A DNA stretch of 64,000 bases from Thaumasiovibrio sp047250365 (GTDB lineage: Bacteria > Pseudomonadota > Gammaproteobacteria > Enterobacterales > Vibrionaceae), in contig NZ_JBLBVL010000002.1 in assembly GCF_047250365.1 (NCBI RefSeq), positions 62,001 to 126,000 of the forward strand, given 5' to 3'. Position numbers and translations under genes: made by a program. The first letter of the stretch is position 1. The number at the start of each line of letters is the position of its first letter. Shown in pieces: positions 1 through 8,694 of the stretch. Below the pieces are notes generated by a model. The model did no database searches, was not told where the DNA came from, and saw nothing but the letters and a program-made list of their open reading frames with translations.

Positions 1-708
1 GATCACTTCTTGAACCGCGCGTCCCTCTTCTACCGGTTTTTCGATAGCAATACGCCAAGGTACACCTTCGCCATTGTTACCTTTAATCCGCAATTCACCA
101 CCAATTTCAACTAAGTAATTGTGTACACCGAGGGTTTCCAAATACTCAGCCACAACATCTACGCCATAGCCTTTAGCAATCGATGACAAATCAACATACA
201 ACTCAGGAATCGTTTTGGTCAGCATAGTTCCATTCACTGCCAGCTTCTCTATTCCAGTCATTGATCTGCGCTGTGCTAATTCCTCATCAGTTGGGATAAG
301 TTCAGGTTTAGCGTCAGGGCCAAAACCCCATAAATTAACTAAAGGGCCAACAGTGACATCGAGTGCACCACGGGTGACATCACTTACACGAATCGCTTCT
401 TTAACGACCTTAGCTGTCGCTTCCGATACTGCAAACGGTTCAGCCGTTTGGTGTTGATTGAAACGTGAAAGCTCAGAGTGGGGGCGATAGGTCGACATCT
501 GATCATTAACCAACTCAAGTGCGGCATCAATCTCAGCTTGTATCGCCTCACTACTCGGCAAGCCATCCTGAGCGACATACTTTATGACGTAGTAGGTACC
601 CATGGTATTACCGTCAATCTGTACTAATGCAGGACGTTGTTTACCACACGCCACCACGCTTATCGCCAGCATTAAGATCACTAAAGGTTTGATTAGCTTA
701 GAATACAT
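1..708 (-). CDS. apbE: FAD:protein FMN transferase ApbE, lipoprotein (3' end beyond window)
   Basis: ApbE covalently attaches FMN from FAD to threonines of NqrB and NqrC on the periplasmic side. The frame is open for 236 codons from ATG at 706-708 to the window edge, so the C-terminal third is missing. The N-terminus is a lipoprotein signal ending in VVAC with Cys21. Family segments follow: GNTMGTYY, MSTYRPHSELSRFN, GALDVTVGPLVNLWGFGP and DLSSIAKGYGVD. It follows nqrF by 76 bp on the same strand, the usual Vibrio arrangement, and probably belongs to the nqr transcript. Identity is secure from sequence and context. It is cut by the window, not a pseudogene. Confidence 0.95.
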   Translation of the reverse strand, partial: MYSKLIKPLVILMLAISVVACGKQRPALVQIDGNTMGTYYVIKYVAQDGLPSSEAIQAEIDAALELVNDQMSTYRPHSELSRFNQHQTAEPFAVSEATAKVVKEAIRVSDVTRGALDVTVGPLVNLWGFGPDAKPELIPTDEELAQRRSMTGIEKLAVNGTMLTKTIPELYVDLSSIAKGYGVDVVAEYLETLGVHNYLVEIGGELRIKGNNGEGVPWRIAIEKPVEEGRAVQEVI

Positions 709-784
709 TTATGCTTCCTTTATGACGAAAAAGGCTGATCGTCAACACGATCAGCCAATAGTGATTGGTCTGGTTTAGCAGTGA

Positions 785-2008
785 TTAGCCGCCAAAGTCA
801 TCCAGAAGGATGTTCTCATCCTCAACACCAAGGTCTTTCAGCATGCCGATAACAGCCGCGTTCATCATTGGTGGACCACACATGTAGTACTCACAATCTT
901 CAGGCGCTTCGTGATCTTTCAAGTAGTTCTCGTAGATCACGTTATGAATAAAGCCGGTGTAACCATCCCAGTTATCTTCTGGTAGTGGATCAGACAGAGC
1001 AACATGCCACTCGAAGTTGTCGTTATCTGCTGCAAGCGTATCGAAATCTTCAATGTAGAACATTTCACGCTTAGAGCGAGCACCGTACCAATAAGTCATC
1101 TTACGCTTAGATTTCAGGCGTAGAAGCTGGTCGAAGATGTGCGAACGCATAGGTGCCATACCAGCACCACCACCGATAAAGACCATCTCGTTGTCAGTTT
1201 CTTTTGCAAAGAACTCACCGAATGGGCCTGAAATCGTACAAGTGTCACCTTCTTTTAGTGACCAAATGTAAGAAGACATCACGCCTGGAGGCGCGTCAGG
1301 GTTATTTGGCGGCGGCGTAGCAATACGCACGTTTAGCTTAATAAGCCCTTTCTCTTCTGGGTACGATGCCATTGAGTAAGCGCGGATCGAGTGCTCTTTA
1401 ACAATCGACTCAAAGCGGAACAAGTCAAACTTATCCCAATCTTCACGGTACTCTTCTGGTACATCAAAATCTGAGTATTTAATGTGATGTGGTTCAGCTT
1501 CGATCTGAATGTAGCCACCCGCACGGAATGGAACTTCTTCACCTTCAGGAATTTTAAGCACCAGCTCTTTAATGAAAGTGGCTTCATTATCGTTCGAGAT
1601 AACTTCACATTCCCACTTCTTAACACCAAAGATCTCTTCTGGTAGCTCAATTTCCATATCAGATTTAACGGCAACCTGACAGGCTAGACGCTCACCTTCA
1701 CGAGCTTCACCCTTTGTGATGTGATCCAGTTCGGTTGGTAGAATATCACCACCGCCTGATTTCACTTTCACACGGCACTGACCACAAGAGCCACCACCAC
1801 CACACGCAGATGAAACAAAAATGCCTGCACCCGCCATTGCGCCCAGAAGCTTGTCACCCGGAGAGGTAATAAATGCTTTTTCTGGATCGCCATTTACTGA
1901 GATAGTCACATCACCTGATGGAACCAGCTTTGATTTAGCGAACAGAATCACTAAAACCAATGCCAGGATAATCAGAGTGAACATCACTACGCCAAGAATA
2001 ATATCCAT
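785..2008 (-). CDS. nqrF: Na+-translocating NADH:quinone reductase subunit F
   Basis: NqrF is the NADH-oxidising entry subunit of the sodium-pumping respiratory complex, passing electrons from FAD to a [2Fe-2S] centre. One N-terminal membrane segment (residues about 3-24) is followed by a plant-type ferredoxin domain with cluster ligands Cys69, Cys75, Cys78 and Cys110. A ferredoxin-reductase module then carries the FAD motif RAYSMASYP, the NADH motif GGGAGMAPMR and CGPPMMN near the C-terminus, which ends DDFGG. The 407-residue length matches Vibrio NqrF. It is the last nqr structural gene, 21 bp after nqrE and before apbE. Nothing appears missing. Confidence 0.98.
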   Translation of the reverse strand: MDIILGVVMFTLIILALVLVILFAKSKLVPSGDVTISVNGDPEKAFITSPGDKLLGAMAGAGIFVSSACGGGGSCGQCRVKVKSGGGDILPTELDHITKGEAREGERLACQVAVKSDMEIELPEEIFGVKKWECEVISNDNEATFIKELVLKIPEGEEVPFRAGGYIQIEAEPHHIKYSDFDVPEEYREDWDKFDLFRFESIVKEHSIRAYSMASYPEEKGLIKLNVRIATPPPNNPDAPPGVMSSYIWSLKEGDTCTISGPFGEFFAKETDNEMVFIGGGAGMAPMRSHIFDQLLRLKSKRKMTYWYGARSKREMFYIEDFDTLAADNDNFEWHVALSDPLPEDNWDGYTGFIHNVIYENYLKDHEAPEDCEYYMCGPPMMNAAVIGMLKDLGVEDENILLDDFGG

Positions 2009-2029
2009 TGACTTTTCCTTTTATCCTGA

Positions 2030-2626
2030 TTACAGCTGCACGCCGGAGAAAGACATAAAGCCTAGCGCCATCAAACCAACTGTGATGAAGGTAATACCAA
2101 GACCACGTAGGCCAGGAGGTACATCTGAGTACTTCATCTTCTCACGTAGACCCGCTAACGCAACAATCGCCAACATCCAACCAATACCTGAACCAAAGCC
2201 GTAAACGACGGATTCTGTAAAGGTGTAGTCACGTTGAACCATGAACGATACACCACCGAAGATGGCACAGTTTACTGTGATCAACGGTAGGAAAATACCC
2301 AGTGCGTTATACAGTGGTGGAAAGAAACGATCCAAGATCATTTCTAGAATCTGTACTAACGCCGCGATAACACCGATAAAGGTGATAAAGCTAAGGAAAG
2401 TCAGATCCACACCCTGCATCAAGGCATTTTCACGTAGAACTAGGTTATAAATCAGGTTGTTAACTGGAACCGCAATTGACAGTACCACGGTAACAGCAAT
2501 ACCTAGACCGAAAGAGGTTTTCACCTTCTTTGATACGGCTAGGAAAGTACACATCCCCAAGAAGAAGGAGAGCGCGAGGTTCTCGATAAAAATCGAACGA
2601 ACCAGTAAGCTAATGTAATGTTCCAT
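2030..2626 (-). CDS. nqrE: Na+-translocating NADH:quinone reductase subunit E
   Basis: NqrE is an integral inner-membrane subunit that, with NqrD, forms the pseudo-symmetric core thought to hold an intramembrane iron-sulfur centre and gate Na+ movement. The 198-residue protein is almost entirely hydrophobic, with about six membrane segments. One early segment contains LGMCTF and a later one NCAIFGG, each with the cysteine conserved in the family. It lies 7 bp after nqrD and 21 bp before nqrF, so one transcript is expected. The usual family length is about 198 residues and the start (MEHYISLLVRSIF) is standard. Confidence 0.97.
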   Translation of the reverse strand: MEHYISLLVRSIFIENLALSFFLGMCTFLAVSKKVKTSFGLGIAVTVVLSIAVPVNNLIYNLVLRENALMQGVDLTFLSFITFIGVIAALVQILEMILDRFFPPLYNALGIFLPLITVNCAIFGGVSFMVQRDYTFTESVVYGFGSGIGWMLAIVALAGLREKMKYSDVPPGLRGLGITFITVGLMALGFMSFSGVQL

Positions 2627-2633
2627 TAGTAAA

Positions 2634-3266
2634 TTACTCCTTCGCTTCTACTTGTTCAGGGCGAATAGTACGAATGATCCAAATCATGAAACCAATCAGG
2701 AAGAACGCAGATGGTGCAAGAATCATCATACCGTTTGGTTGATACCAGCCACCTTCAGAAACAAGCGGCAGTACCTGTAGACCAAACAACTGGCCAGAAC
2801 CAAACAATTCGCGGAAGAAACCAACAGTGATCAGAACAAAGCCGTAACCAAGACCATTACCGATACCATCAATAAATGATGGCAGTGGTGCTGATTTCAT
2901 CGCATACGCTTCTGCACGTCCCATAACGATACAGTTAGTAATAATCAAGCCAACGAAAACAGAAAGCTGTTTAGAGATTTCATAAACAAAGGCTTTCAAT
3001 ACTTGGTCAACAAGAATTACTAAGGATGCAATAATCGCCATCTGACAGATAATACGCACACTGTTAGGAATGTGGTTACGGATCAGAGAAACGAACAAGT
3101 TTGATAATGAAGTAACGAAAATTACCGCTAATGTCATTACAAAGGCTGTTTCCAGCTTCGTTGTTACTGCCAATGCCGAACAAACACCCAACATTTGCAA
3201 GGCAATTGGGTTGTTATCCATAATCGGTGCAAACAGCACCTTCTTCATTTCTTTAGTATCAGCCAT
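2634..3266 (-). CDS. nqrD: Na+-translocating NADH:quinone reductase subunit D
   Basis: NqrD is the membrane partner of NqrE in the sodium-pumping NADH dehydrogenase. The 210-residue protein begins MADTKEMKKVLFAPIMDNNP and has about six hydrophobic segments. Cysteines occur in LGVCSALAV and TNCIVMGRAEA, the two half-site motifs shared with NqrE and RnfA/E. Its start overlaps the 3' end of nqrC by 8 bp, which suggests translational coupling. Length and motif order match the family. RnfE is the nearest alternative and is excluded by the nqr operon context. Confidence 0.97.
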   Translation of the reverse strand: MADTKEMKKVLFAPIMDNNPIALQMLGVCSALAVTTKLETAFVMTLAVIFVTSLSNLFVSLIRNHIPNSVRIICQMAIIASLVILVDQVLKAFVYEISKQLSVFVGLIITNCIVMGRAEAYAMKSAPLPSFIDGIGNGLGYGFVLITVGFFRELFGSGQLFGLQVLPLVSEGGWYQPNGMMILAPSAFFLIGFMIWIIRTIRPEQVEAKE

Positions 3267-4035
3267 TATTCAGGCCCCCCTCACGCACTTTAGCTAGGAA
3301 TGGACCAAAGCCTTTATCACTTAGCCAGAAGTCGAAGGTATTTTGAACACCATTTGCTGTCAGGGTTGCACCAGACAGACCATCTACACCGTGCTTATCG
3401 CCTTGCGGTGCGCCACCTTTAACGATACGAAGCGCTGGCTTGCCATTTTCATCAAACAGCTCTTTACCAACGAACTGGCCACGCCAACGTGGGTTCTCGA
3501 TTTCACCACCTAGCCCAGGTGTTTCACCCTGCTCGTAGTAAGTGATACCCGCTAGCGTATTACCATCAGTTTCAATCGCAACGAAAGCGTACATCATTGA
3601 CCATAGGCCGTTACCGTGCATCGGTAAGATCATCATATCGATATCGTCACCACTCTTAACCAAATAAACTTTGGCTAGATTGGCACGACGACCGATCTGT
3701 GCAACATCGTCACCACCCAACGCGATGGATGTATCGCTGCCTTTAGCGGCTAGACGCTGGTCGTAAGTTGCAGCATCGATTGATGTGTCAATTTCACCTG
3801 TTGCTAGGTTCACGATGACTTGGTCGATGTTCTGTTCGAACGTCTCTGTAATATTGACACCAGCCTCAAGAAGACCAGCAACAGACAGAATGTTACGCTG
3901 AACATCCAATACGGCGTTGCGCTGCTGCATTGGGCGCAGCGCAACCGCTGCAATTGATACCACGATTGAGCACACTAGGCTCAACGCGATAACAACCAAC
4001 AGCGTTTTCTTCATGCTATCGTTATTACTTGCCAT
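3259..4035 (-). CDS. nqrC: Na+-translocating NADH:quinone reductase subunit C
   Basis: NqrC carries a covalently bound FMN in a periplasmic domain and relays electrons within the NQR complex. One N-terminal membrane anchor (about residues 10-32) is followed by a soluble FMN-binding domain. The ApbE target motif DGLSGAT sits at residues 218-224, so the modified residue should be Thr224. The protein is 258 residues, typical of the family. It overlaps nqrB at its 5' end by 11 bp and nqrD at its 3' end by 8 bp, so the cluster is tightly coupled. Confidence 0.97.
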   Translation of the reverse strand: MASNNDSMKKTLLVVIALSLVCSIVVSIAAVALRPMQQRNAVLDVQRNILSVAGLLEAGVNITETFEQNIDQVIVNLATGEIDTSIDAATYDQRLAAKGSDTSIALGGDDVAQIGRRANLAKVYLVKSGDDIDMMILPMHGNGLWSMMYAFVAIETDGNTLAGITYYEQGETPGLGGEIENPRWRGQFVGKELFDENGKPALRIVKGGAPQGDKHGVDGLSGATLTANGVQNTFDFWLSDKGFGPFLAKVREGGLNNG

Positions 4036-5266
4036 AGCGAGCGAGTCTCCGTTTCACGTTGCCCTGAACAACCAAGTAGTCAAATACAGGAGCAAACAAG
4101 TTAGCAAACAGGATGGCCAGCATCATGCCTTCTGGATAAGCCGGGTTAGCAACACGGATCATCACACACATTGCACCAATCAGTGCACCGTATGCCCACT
4201 TACCTTTATTAGTAAATGCAGCAGAAACTGGGTCAGTCGCCATGAACATCATACCAAACGCAAAACCACCTAGAACAAGGTGCCAATGCCAAGGCATGCT
4301 AAACATTGCATTGGTGTCAGAGCCAATAATATTAAATAGCGTCGCAGATGCCGCCATACCGAGCAATGTGCCAAGGATAATACGCCAAGATGCGATCCCC
4401 ATGTAGACAATCATCGCTCCGCCCAGAATGATAGCAAGGGTAGAAACTTCACCAATCGAGCCTGGGATTTTACCGATGAACGCATCCATCCAAGTAATTG
4501 CATCGCCAGTTACGTTATGAACAACGCCACCTTGACCCGCATTAGCCCACTGACCCAGTGCTGTAGCACCTGAGTAGCCGTCGGCTGCGGTCCAAACCAA
4601 ATCACCAGAGATTTGTGCTGGGTAAGCAAAGAACAAGAATGCACGACCCGCTAGCGCTGGGTTTAGGAAGTTGCGGCCTGTACCACCAAAGATCTCTTTA
4701 GCAACAACAACACCGAACGTAATACCTATCGCCGCCTGCCATAGAGGCATGGTTGGCGGTACGATTAACGCAAACAAAATAGAAGTAACAAAGAAGCCTT
4801 CGTTTACCTCATGCTTACGCACCATACAAAATAGGACTTCCCAAAATCCACCCACTGCGAAGACAACAGCATAAATAGGGAGGAAGTAAGTCGCACCTAG
4901 GACCATCTTGGTGAACCAGCCACCTTCAGTCAGGCTACCCGCTACCATTTCGGTCAGCCAGTAGTGCCAGTTACCAGCAATAACATTCGCTAGTTGCTCT
5001 CCGACATACAGGTGTTCAAGCGCAACAATCGCTTGATGACCACTGTTATACATCCCCCAGAACATCGCAGGGAAAACAGCGAACCATACCATGATCATGA
5101 TACGTTTCAGGTCAACGCTATCACGCACATGTGATTTCGCCGTCGTCACGGTACCTGGGGTATACATTAGGGTTGCAAATGCTTCATACAATGCAAACCA
5201 ACGCTCATGTTTACCACCTGGTTCAAAGTGGTGCTCGACACTCTCGAGCAAATTCTTCAGGCTCAT
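4025..5266 (-). CDS. nqrB: Na+-translocating NADH:quinone reductase subunit B
   Basis: NqrB is the main membrane subunit, carrying covalent FMN and riboflavin and probably the sodium channel. The 413-residue protein starts MSLKNLLESVEHHFEPGGKHERW and has about ten hydrophobic segments. The flavinylation motif DGYSGAT lies at residues 229-235, so Thr235 should be the FMN site. The family signatures GRNFLNPALAGRAFLFFAYP and FMATDPVSAAFTNKGKW are present. It starts 2 bp after nqrA and overlaps nqrC. Both flavinylation motifs agree with an ApbE gene in the same cluster. Confidence 0.98.
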   Translation of the reverse strand: MSLKNLLESVEHHFEPGGKHERWFALYEAFATLMYTPGTVTTAKSHVRDSVDLKRIMIMVWFAVFPAMFWGMYNSGHQAIVALEHLYVGEQLANVIAGNWHYWLTEMVAGSLTEGGWFTKMVLGATYFLPIYAVVFAVGGFWEVLFCMVRKHEVNEGFFVTSILFALIVPPTMPLWQAAIGITFGVVVAKEIFGGTGRNFLNPALAGRAFLFFAYPAQISGDLVWTAADGYSGATALGQWANAGQGGVVHNVTGDAITWMDAFIGKIPGSIGEVSTLAIILGGAMIVYMGIASWRIILGTLLGMAASATLFNIIGSDTNAMFSMPWHWHLVLGGFAFGMMFMATDPVSAAFTNKGKWAYGALIGAMCVMIRVANPAYPEGMMLAILFANLFAPVFDYLVVQGNVKRRLARYGK

Positions 5267-5268
5267 GA

Positions 5269-6609
5269 TTACCCTTCCTTATCAATCGTGTCCAAGCACT
5301 GACGCAGCATTGGACCAAAATCGTACTTACCAGGGCAAACAAAGGTACATAGCGCCAAATCTTCTTCATCTAGCTCCAACGCACCTAGCTCTTGTGCACT
5401 ATCGATATCGCCAGCACACAGATCCCGCAGTAATAGCGTCGGTTCGATGTCCAGTGGCATTACCTTCTCATAGTTACCAATTGGCACCATGGCACGATCA
5501 CTACCGTTCATCGATGTTGTCATATTAAACAACTGACCGCTAAACAGGTGGCTTAAGAAAGAACGTGTTACCGAGAACTTGTTCTTACCTGGAACAATCC
5601 AGCCTAACAGCTCTTTCTCGCGTCCTTCACGCAAAACAGACAACTGTTGTGCGTAACGACCAAGATAAGCGTGAGGACCAGTCGCATGTACGCCGCTTAG
5701 CACTGAGCCAGCAATAACACGAACTTCACCAGGCATTAGTTCATGATCGGTAATATTCACCACTGATGCGCCACGACAGGTTTTAATCAAACGCGGGTTG
5801 TTAACAACTGGGCCAGCCAGTGCTACAACGCGATCAGTGTAAATTTCACCAGATAAGAATAAGTTGCCGTAAGCAATAACGTCTTGATAGCCAATATGCC
5901 ATGCTTGTGTTGCCACATTAACTGGGTACAAGAAATGCATGTGTGTACCAACAAGACCAGCTGGGTGTGGGCCGTTGAATACATGCTCTTCGACGTTTGG
6001 CTGTTCGCAACGCGGTAGGCTAGTACCTGCTTTACAAACATAAACTTTACCGTTTGTCAGGCGAGACAGAATCGTCAAGCCAGCTTTAAACGCTTCAGCA
6101 TTCTCATTAATGATGATTTCAGGCTTTGCCGCTAACGGATTGGTATCCGTTGCCGTCACAAAAATAGCCTGAGTTTGCGCATCAACTGCTGGCACTTTGC
6201 TGAACGGACGAGTACGCATCGCGACCCACTCACCTGATTCAACCAGTTGCTCTACAATCGTGTCACGAGACAAACCAGCTAGGTCTGCTTGTGAATAGGC
6301 GTTAAAGGTAATTTGTTCATCACCTTCAACGTCAATCACTACTGATTGCAATACACGCTTTTCACCACGGTTAACTTCAATCACTTTACCGCTAGCAGGT
6401 GCTGTGAATTTGACGCCAGGATTCTTTTTGTCAACAAAAAGAACCTGACCCTTTTTCACTATATCACCAACACGCGAGTGCATTGTTGGACGCATGCCAA
6501 CATACTCCTCGCCTAGCAAAGCGACGCGTTTGATGGTTTCACCATCATTAATCACCTGAGTTGGAGCTCCCGAAATTGGGATGTCCAGACCCTTTTTTAT
6601 TGTAATCAT
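5269..6609 (-). CDS. nqrA: Na+-translocating NADH:quinone reductase subunit A
   Basis: NqrA is the soluble cytoplasmic subunit at the base of the NQR complex, linked to quinone binding. The reading frame is open upstream to 6696, but the family N-terminus MITIKKGLDIPISG begins at ATG 6607-6609, giving 446 residues as in Vibrio. No good Shine-Dalgarno is visible before that ATG. The C-terminal region contains the family segments FVCPGKYDFGPMLRQCL and MSHLFSG-like sequence. It is first in the operon, so the nqr promoter should lie in the roughly 390 bp upstream. I could not name hexamers there with confidence. Confidence 0.96.
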   Translation of the reverse strand: MITIKKGLDIPISGAPTQVINDGETIKRVALLGEEYVGMRPTMHSRVGDIVKKGQVLFVDKKNPGVKFTAPASGKVIEVNRGEKRVLQSVVIDVEGDEQITFNAYSQADLAGLSRDTIVEQLVESGEWVAMRTRPFSKVPAVDAQTQAIFVTATDTNPLAAKPEIIINENAEAFKAGLTILSRLTNGKVYVCKAGTSLPRCEQPNVEEHVFNGPHPAGLVGTHMHFLYPVNVATQAWHIGYQDVIAYGNLFLSGEIYTDRVVALAGPVVNNPRLIKTCRGASVVNITDHELMPGEVRVIAGSVLSGVHATGPHAYLGRYAQQLSVLREGREKELLGWIVPGKNKFSVTRSFLSHLFSGQLFNMTTSMNGSDRAMVPIGNYEKVMPLDIEPTLLLRDLCAGDIDSAQELGALELDEEDLALCTFVCPGKYDFGPMLRQCLDTIDKEG

Positions 6610-6997
6610 ACGCACTTGCACTACATTTATGGATAAAAGGAATTCGGTGTGTACTTTATTAAGCACAATAAAAGACCACGCCACATAAAATTCCATCGTC
6701 GGCTGGTCTTATAAGCCTTCACTGTATTGGGATACTGATGAAGACAAAAATTTAACTTGAATGATAGCATTAATCGACCCAATCTTGCTATCGTTGAACG
6801 TGCTATTCGCTGGCAAATTCAGCAAACGCACCCATGAGAAACAGCTCAACCATTAATTCATTGATCATAGTCATGCTAAGCTGCACTTTAAGAGCGAAAA
6901 AACGCTTGAATGGCAACTAAAATTGGTATCTAGAGTCTATGTTTCCCTAACATTTGCCGCGCAAATGAGAACAAACATCATAATAACATTCACATCC
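6610..6997. other. Intergenic region upstream of the nqr operon
   Basis: About 390 bp without a supported gene. The nqrA-proximal half must carry the nqr promoter, and the minus strand is AT-rich there, but no convincing -35/-10 pair was found. The far end holds a perfect inverted repeat (6951-6967) about 30 bp downstream of the TRAP binding-protein stop. Confidence 0.5.
6951..6967. repeat. Perfect 7-bp inverted repeat, CATTTGC-CGC-GCAAATG
   Basis: The 17-base element CATTTGCCGCGCAAATG has seven paired bases and a three-base centre. It lies 30 bp beyond the stop of the TRAP binding-protein gene. Neither strand has a U-tract after it, so it is either a weak transcript-end hairpin or a protein-binding palindrome. 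Confidence 0.4.
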
Positions 6998-8044
6998 TCA
7001 CAACCCACCTGACAAATTCCTCATATTGCGCAACCTAAGTAAATGATTGCTGTACGAGGTATAGATTTGATGAAACTGTGGATCATGACTAGCGAGTGTC
7101 AACAATAGATTATCGGTGTGCTGTTTTAGCACCGCTAAAACCACAGGCGGAAAACGTCTCAATACGACATTGTGCTCGTGAAGCATTGCATCTAAGGCTT
7201 GCTGATTTTTTATCAAGTATTTGCCTTCCAACTGCTCGTTTACCGTATGCATCGCCATCTCTAAGATACGCTGATAGTGTAATGGTAACGAATCAAATGC
7301 CGCTTGATTAACGAGAAATTCCATCTGTGTACTTGGTTCATGCCATGCTGGGTAATAATAATATCGCCCTAGCTGATGCAAACCAAAAGACAGATCATTG
7401 TAAGGTCCAACCCACTCCATTGCATCTATGATTCCCCGTTCGAACGCACTGTATAATTCATCCCCAGCTAACTGAATTGGAATCGCACCGATGCTTTTCA
7501 ATACCGATGCGCCAAAGCCAGGAATTCGAATTTTCAGTCCTACTAAGTCTTCGACGCTTTCAATTGAATGATTAAACCACCCCCCCATCTGGGGGCCACT
7601 GTTGCCACCTGGGTAAGGGATGATTCCATATGGCGCATACAGTGAGCGCCATAACTCCAGTCCTCCGCCAAAATAGAGCCACCCGTTCATTTCCGCAGCG
7701 CGCATCCCAAATGGAACCGCTGAAAAGAAAGGAGCGGCGGGCATCAAGTCTTGCCAATAATAGGCACTCGAATGACCCATCTCAACCGTCTGCTTAGAAA
7801 CGGCTCGAAATAACTCAAAGCTCGGCACGACTTCACCAGCACCATATACATCAATAATAAACTGTCCGCTACTGGCTTCCTCAACAAGCTTGGCCAGCTG
7901 CAAAGGTGCTTCGCCTAACCCTGGAAATTGCGCGGGCCATGTTGTGGCTAAACGCCAAACAACCGATTGATTATTCTTATTAGATTGCTGCGGCTCACAC
8001 CCCAACAGCAACAGCAATAAACTCAGTAAAATCAATACTCGCAT
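6998..8044 (-). CDS. TRAP transporter solute-binding lipoprotein, DctP/TakP-like
   Basis: This is a periplasmic substrate-binding component of a TRAP (tripartite ATP-independent periplasmic) transporter, probably for an organic acid. A lipoprotein signal ends LLLLLGC with Cys16. The mature domain has the TRAP order: WRLATTWPAQFPG at the start, IRIPGFGASVLKSIGA mid-protein, then IDAMEWVGPYND and YYYPAWHEP. The last two resemble the ligand and Na+ region of TakP-type 2-oxoacid binders. At 348 residues it is normal length. No dctQ or dctM membrane genes are nearby, so the partner must be encoded elsewhere or the protein acts alone. Family is secure; substrate is inference. Confidence 0.85.
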   Translation of the reverse strand: MRVLILLSLLLLLLGCEPQQSNKNNQSVVWRLATTWPAQFPGLGEAPLQLAKLVEEASSGQFIIDVYGAGEVVPSFELFRAVSKQTVEMGHSSAYYWQDLMPAAPFFSAVPFGMRAAEMNGWLYFGGGLELWRSLYAPYGIIPYPGGNSGPQMGGWFNHSIESVEDLVGLKIRIPGFGASVLKSIGAIPIQLAGDELYSAFERGIIDAMEWVGPYNDLSFGLHQLGRYYYYPAWHEPSTQMEFLVNQAAFDSLPLHYQRILEMAMHTVNEQLEGKYLIKNQQALDAMLHEHNVVLRRFPPVVLAVLKQHTDNLLLTLASHDPQFHQIYTSYSNHLLRLRNMRNLSGGL

Positions 8045-8181
8045 CTAAACGCCCCAACTACTCGCTCTAACATGAGCGATATCTCAACGTTGTTAAGCAT
8101 AAACGTTGTTAAGCATAGCCCGCCTGAAAAAAATAGCGCTACTATCTACATTAATTCCGACCTACCTCTCGATTAAAAAGC

Positions 8182-8211
8182 AAAAAAGCCGTGCTAACGC
8201 ACGGCTTTTTT
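8182..8211 (-). terminator. Rho-independent terminator of bolA
   Basis: A 13-bp stem (AAAAAAGCCGTGC with its complement) closes a TAAC loop. Read on minus it follows the bolA stop by about 30 bp and ends in a run of T. The symmetric A/T flanks make it potentially bidirectional. Confidence 0.85.
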
Positions 8212-8241
8212 ATGGCTCACTATAATATCGCATTCGCTAAA

Positions 8242-8568
8242 TCAACTACCAAATCTTACGCCACCTTTACATGATGGTGAATTACGCGCTCCATCATAGA
8301 GATTTTTCCACTCATTGCCGGTATAACTGTGAATCGCCAATGCATGTATTCGCTCACTTAACTCATGCGCTAAAACTTCATTAATGGCACGATGCCGTTG
8401 CAATAGCTTTTTGCCATGAAAATCATCACTGACAACAATCACTTTAAAGTGACTTTCTGCACCAGCAGGAACGTTATGCATGTAGCTTTCATTAACCACT
8501 TCTAAATGACTAGGAGTAAACGCATCGAGTAACTTTTGCTCTATCTTTTCTTTTATCATAACTCCCAC
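8242..8568 (-). CDS. bolA: BolA family transcriptional regulator / Fe-S partner
   Basis: BolA is a small stress- and morphology-linked protein that binds DNA and partners with monothiol glutaredoxins through an Fe-S centre. The 108-residue frame contains the family core LEVVNESYMHNVPAGAESHFKV and VLAHELSERIHALAIHSYT, with the invariant His. Two starts are possible: GTG 8568, with GAGG eight bases upstream, or ATG 8559, which gives MIKEKIEQ as in E. coli but has a cramped SD. The GTG is reported because its spacing is better. It is divergent from rlmG; E. coli also groups bolA with yajG and ampG. Confidence 0.93.
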   Translation of the reverse strand: MGVMIKEKIEQKLLDAFTPSHLEVVNESYMHNVPAGAESHFKVIVVSDDFHGKKLLQRHRAINEVLAHELSERIHALAIHSYTGNEWKNLYDGARNSPSCKGGVRFGS

Positions 8569-8694
8569 CGTTACATCCTCATTATCGTTTCTAGATAAGC
8601 GTTCCCGCTTCCTATTGCAGATGTTTTTATTGCAGTTGTGACCCTATCTGCGACAATACCAATGAACTTTAAAAATAGCTTATAGTCACCATTA

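Noticed and set aside
384..578. Short minus ORF within the first 700 bp
   Set aside because: It is a shadow of apbE in another frame; the apbE frame carries family motifs across its whole length.
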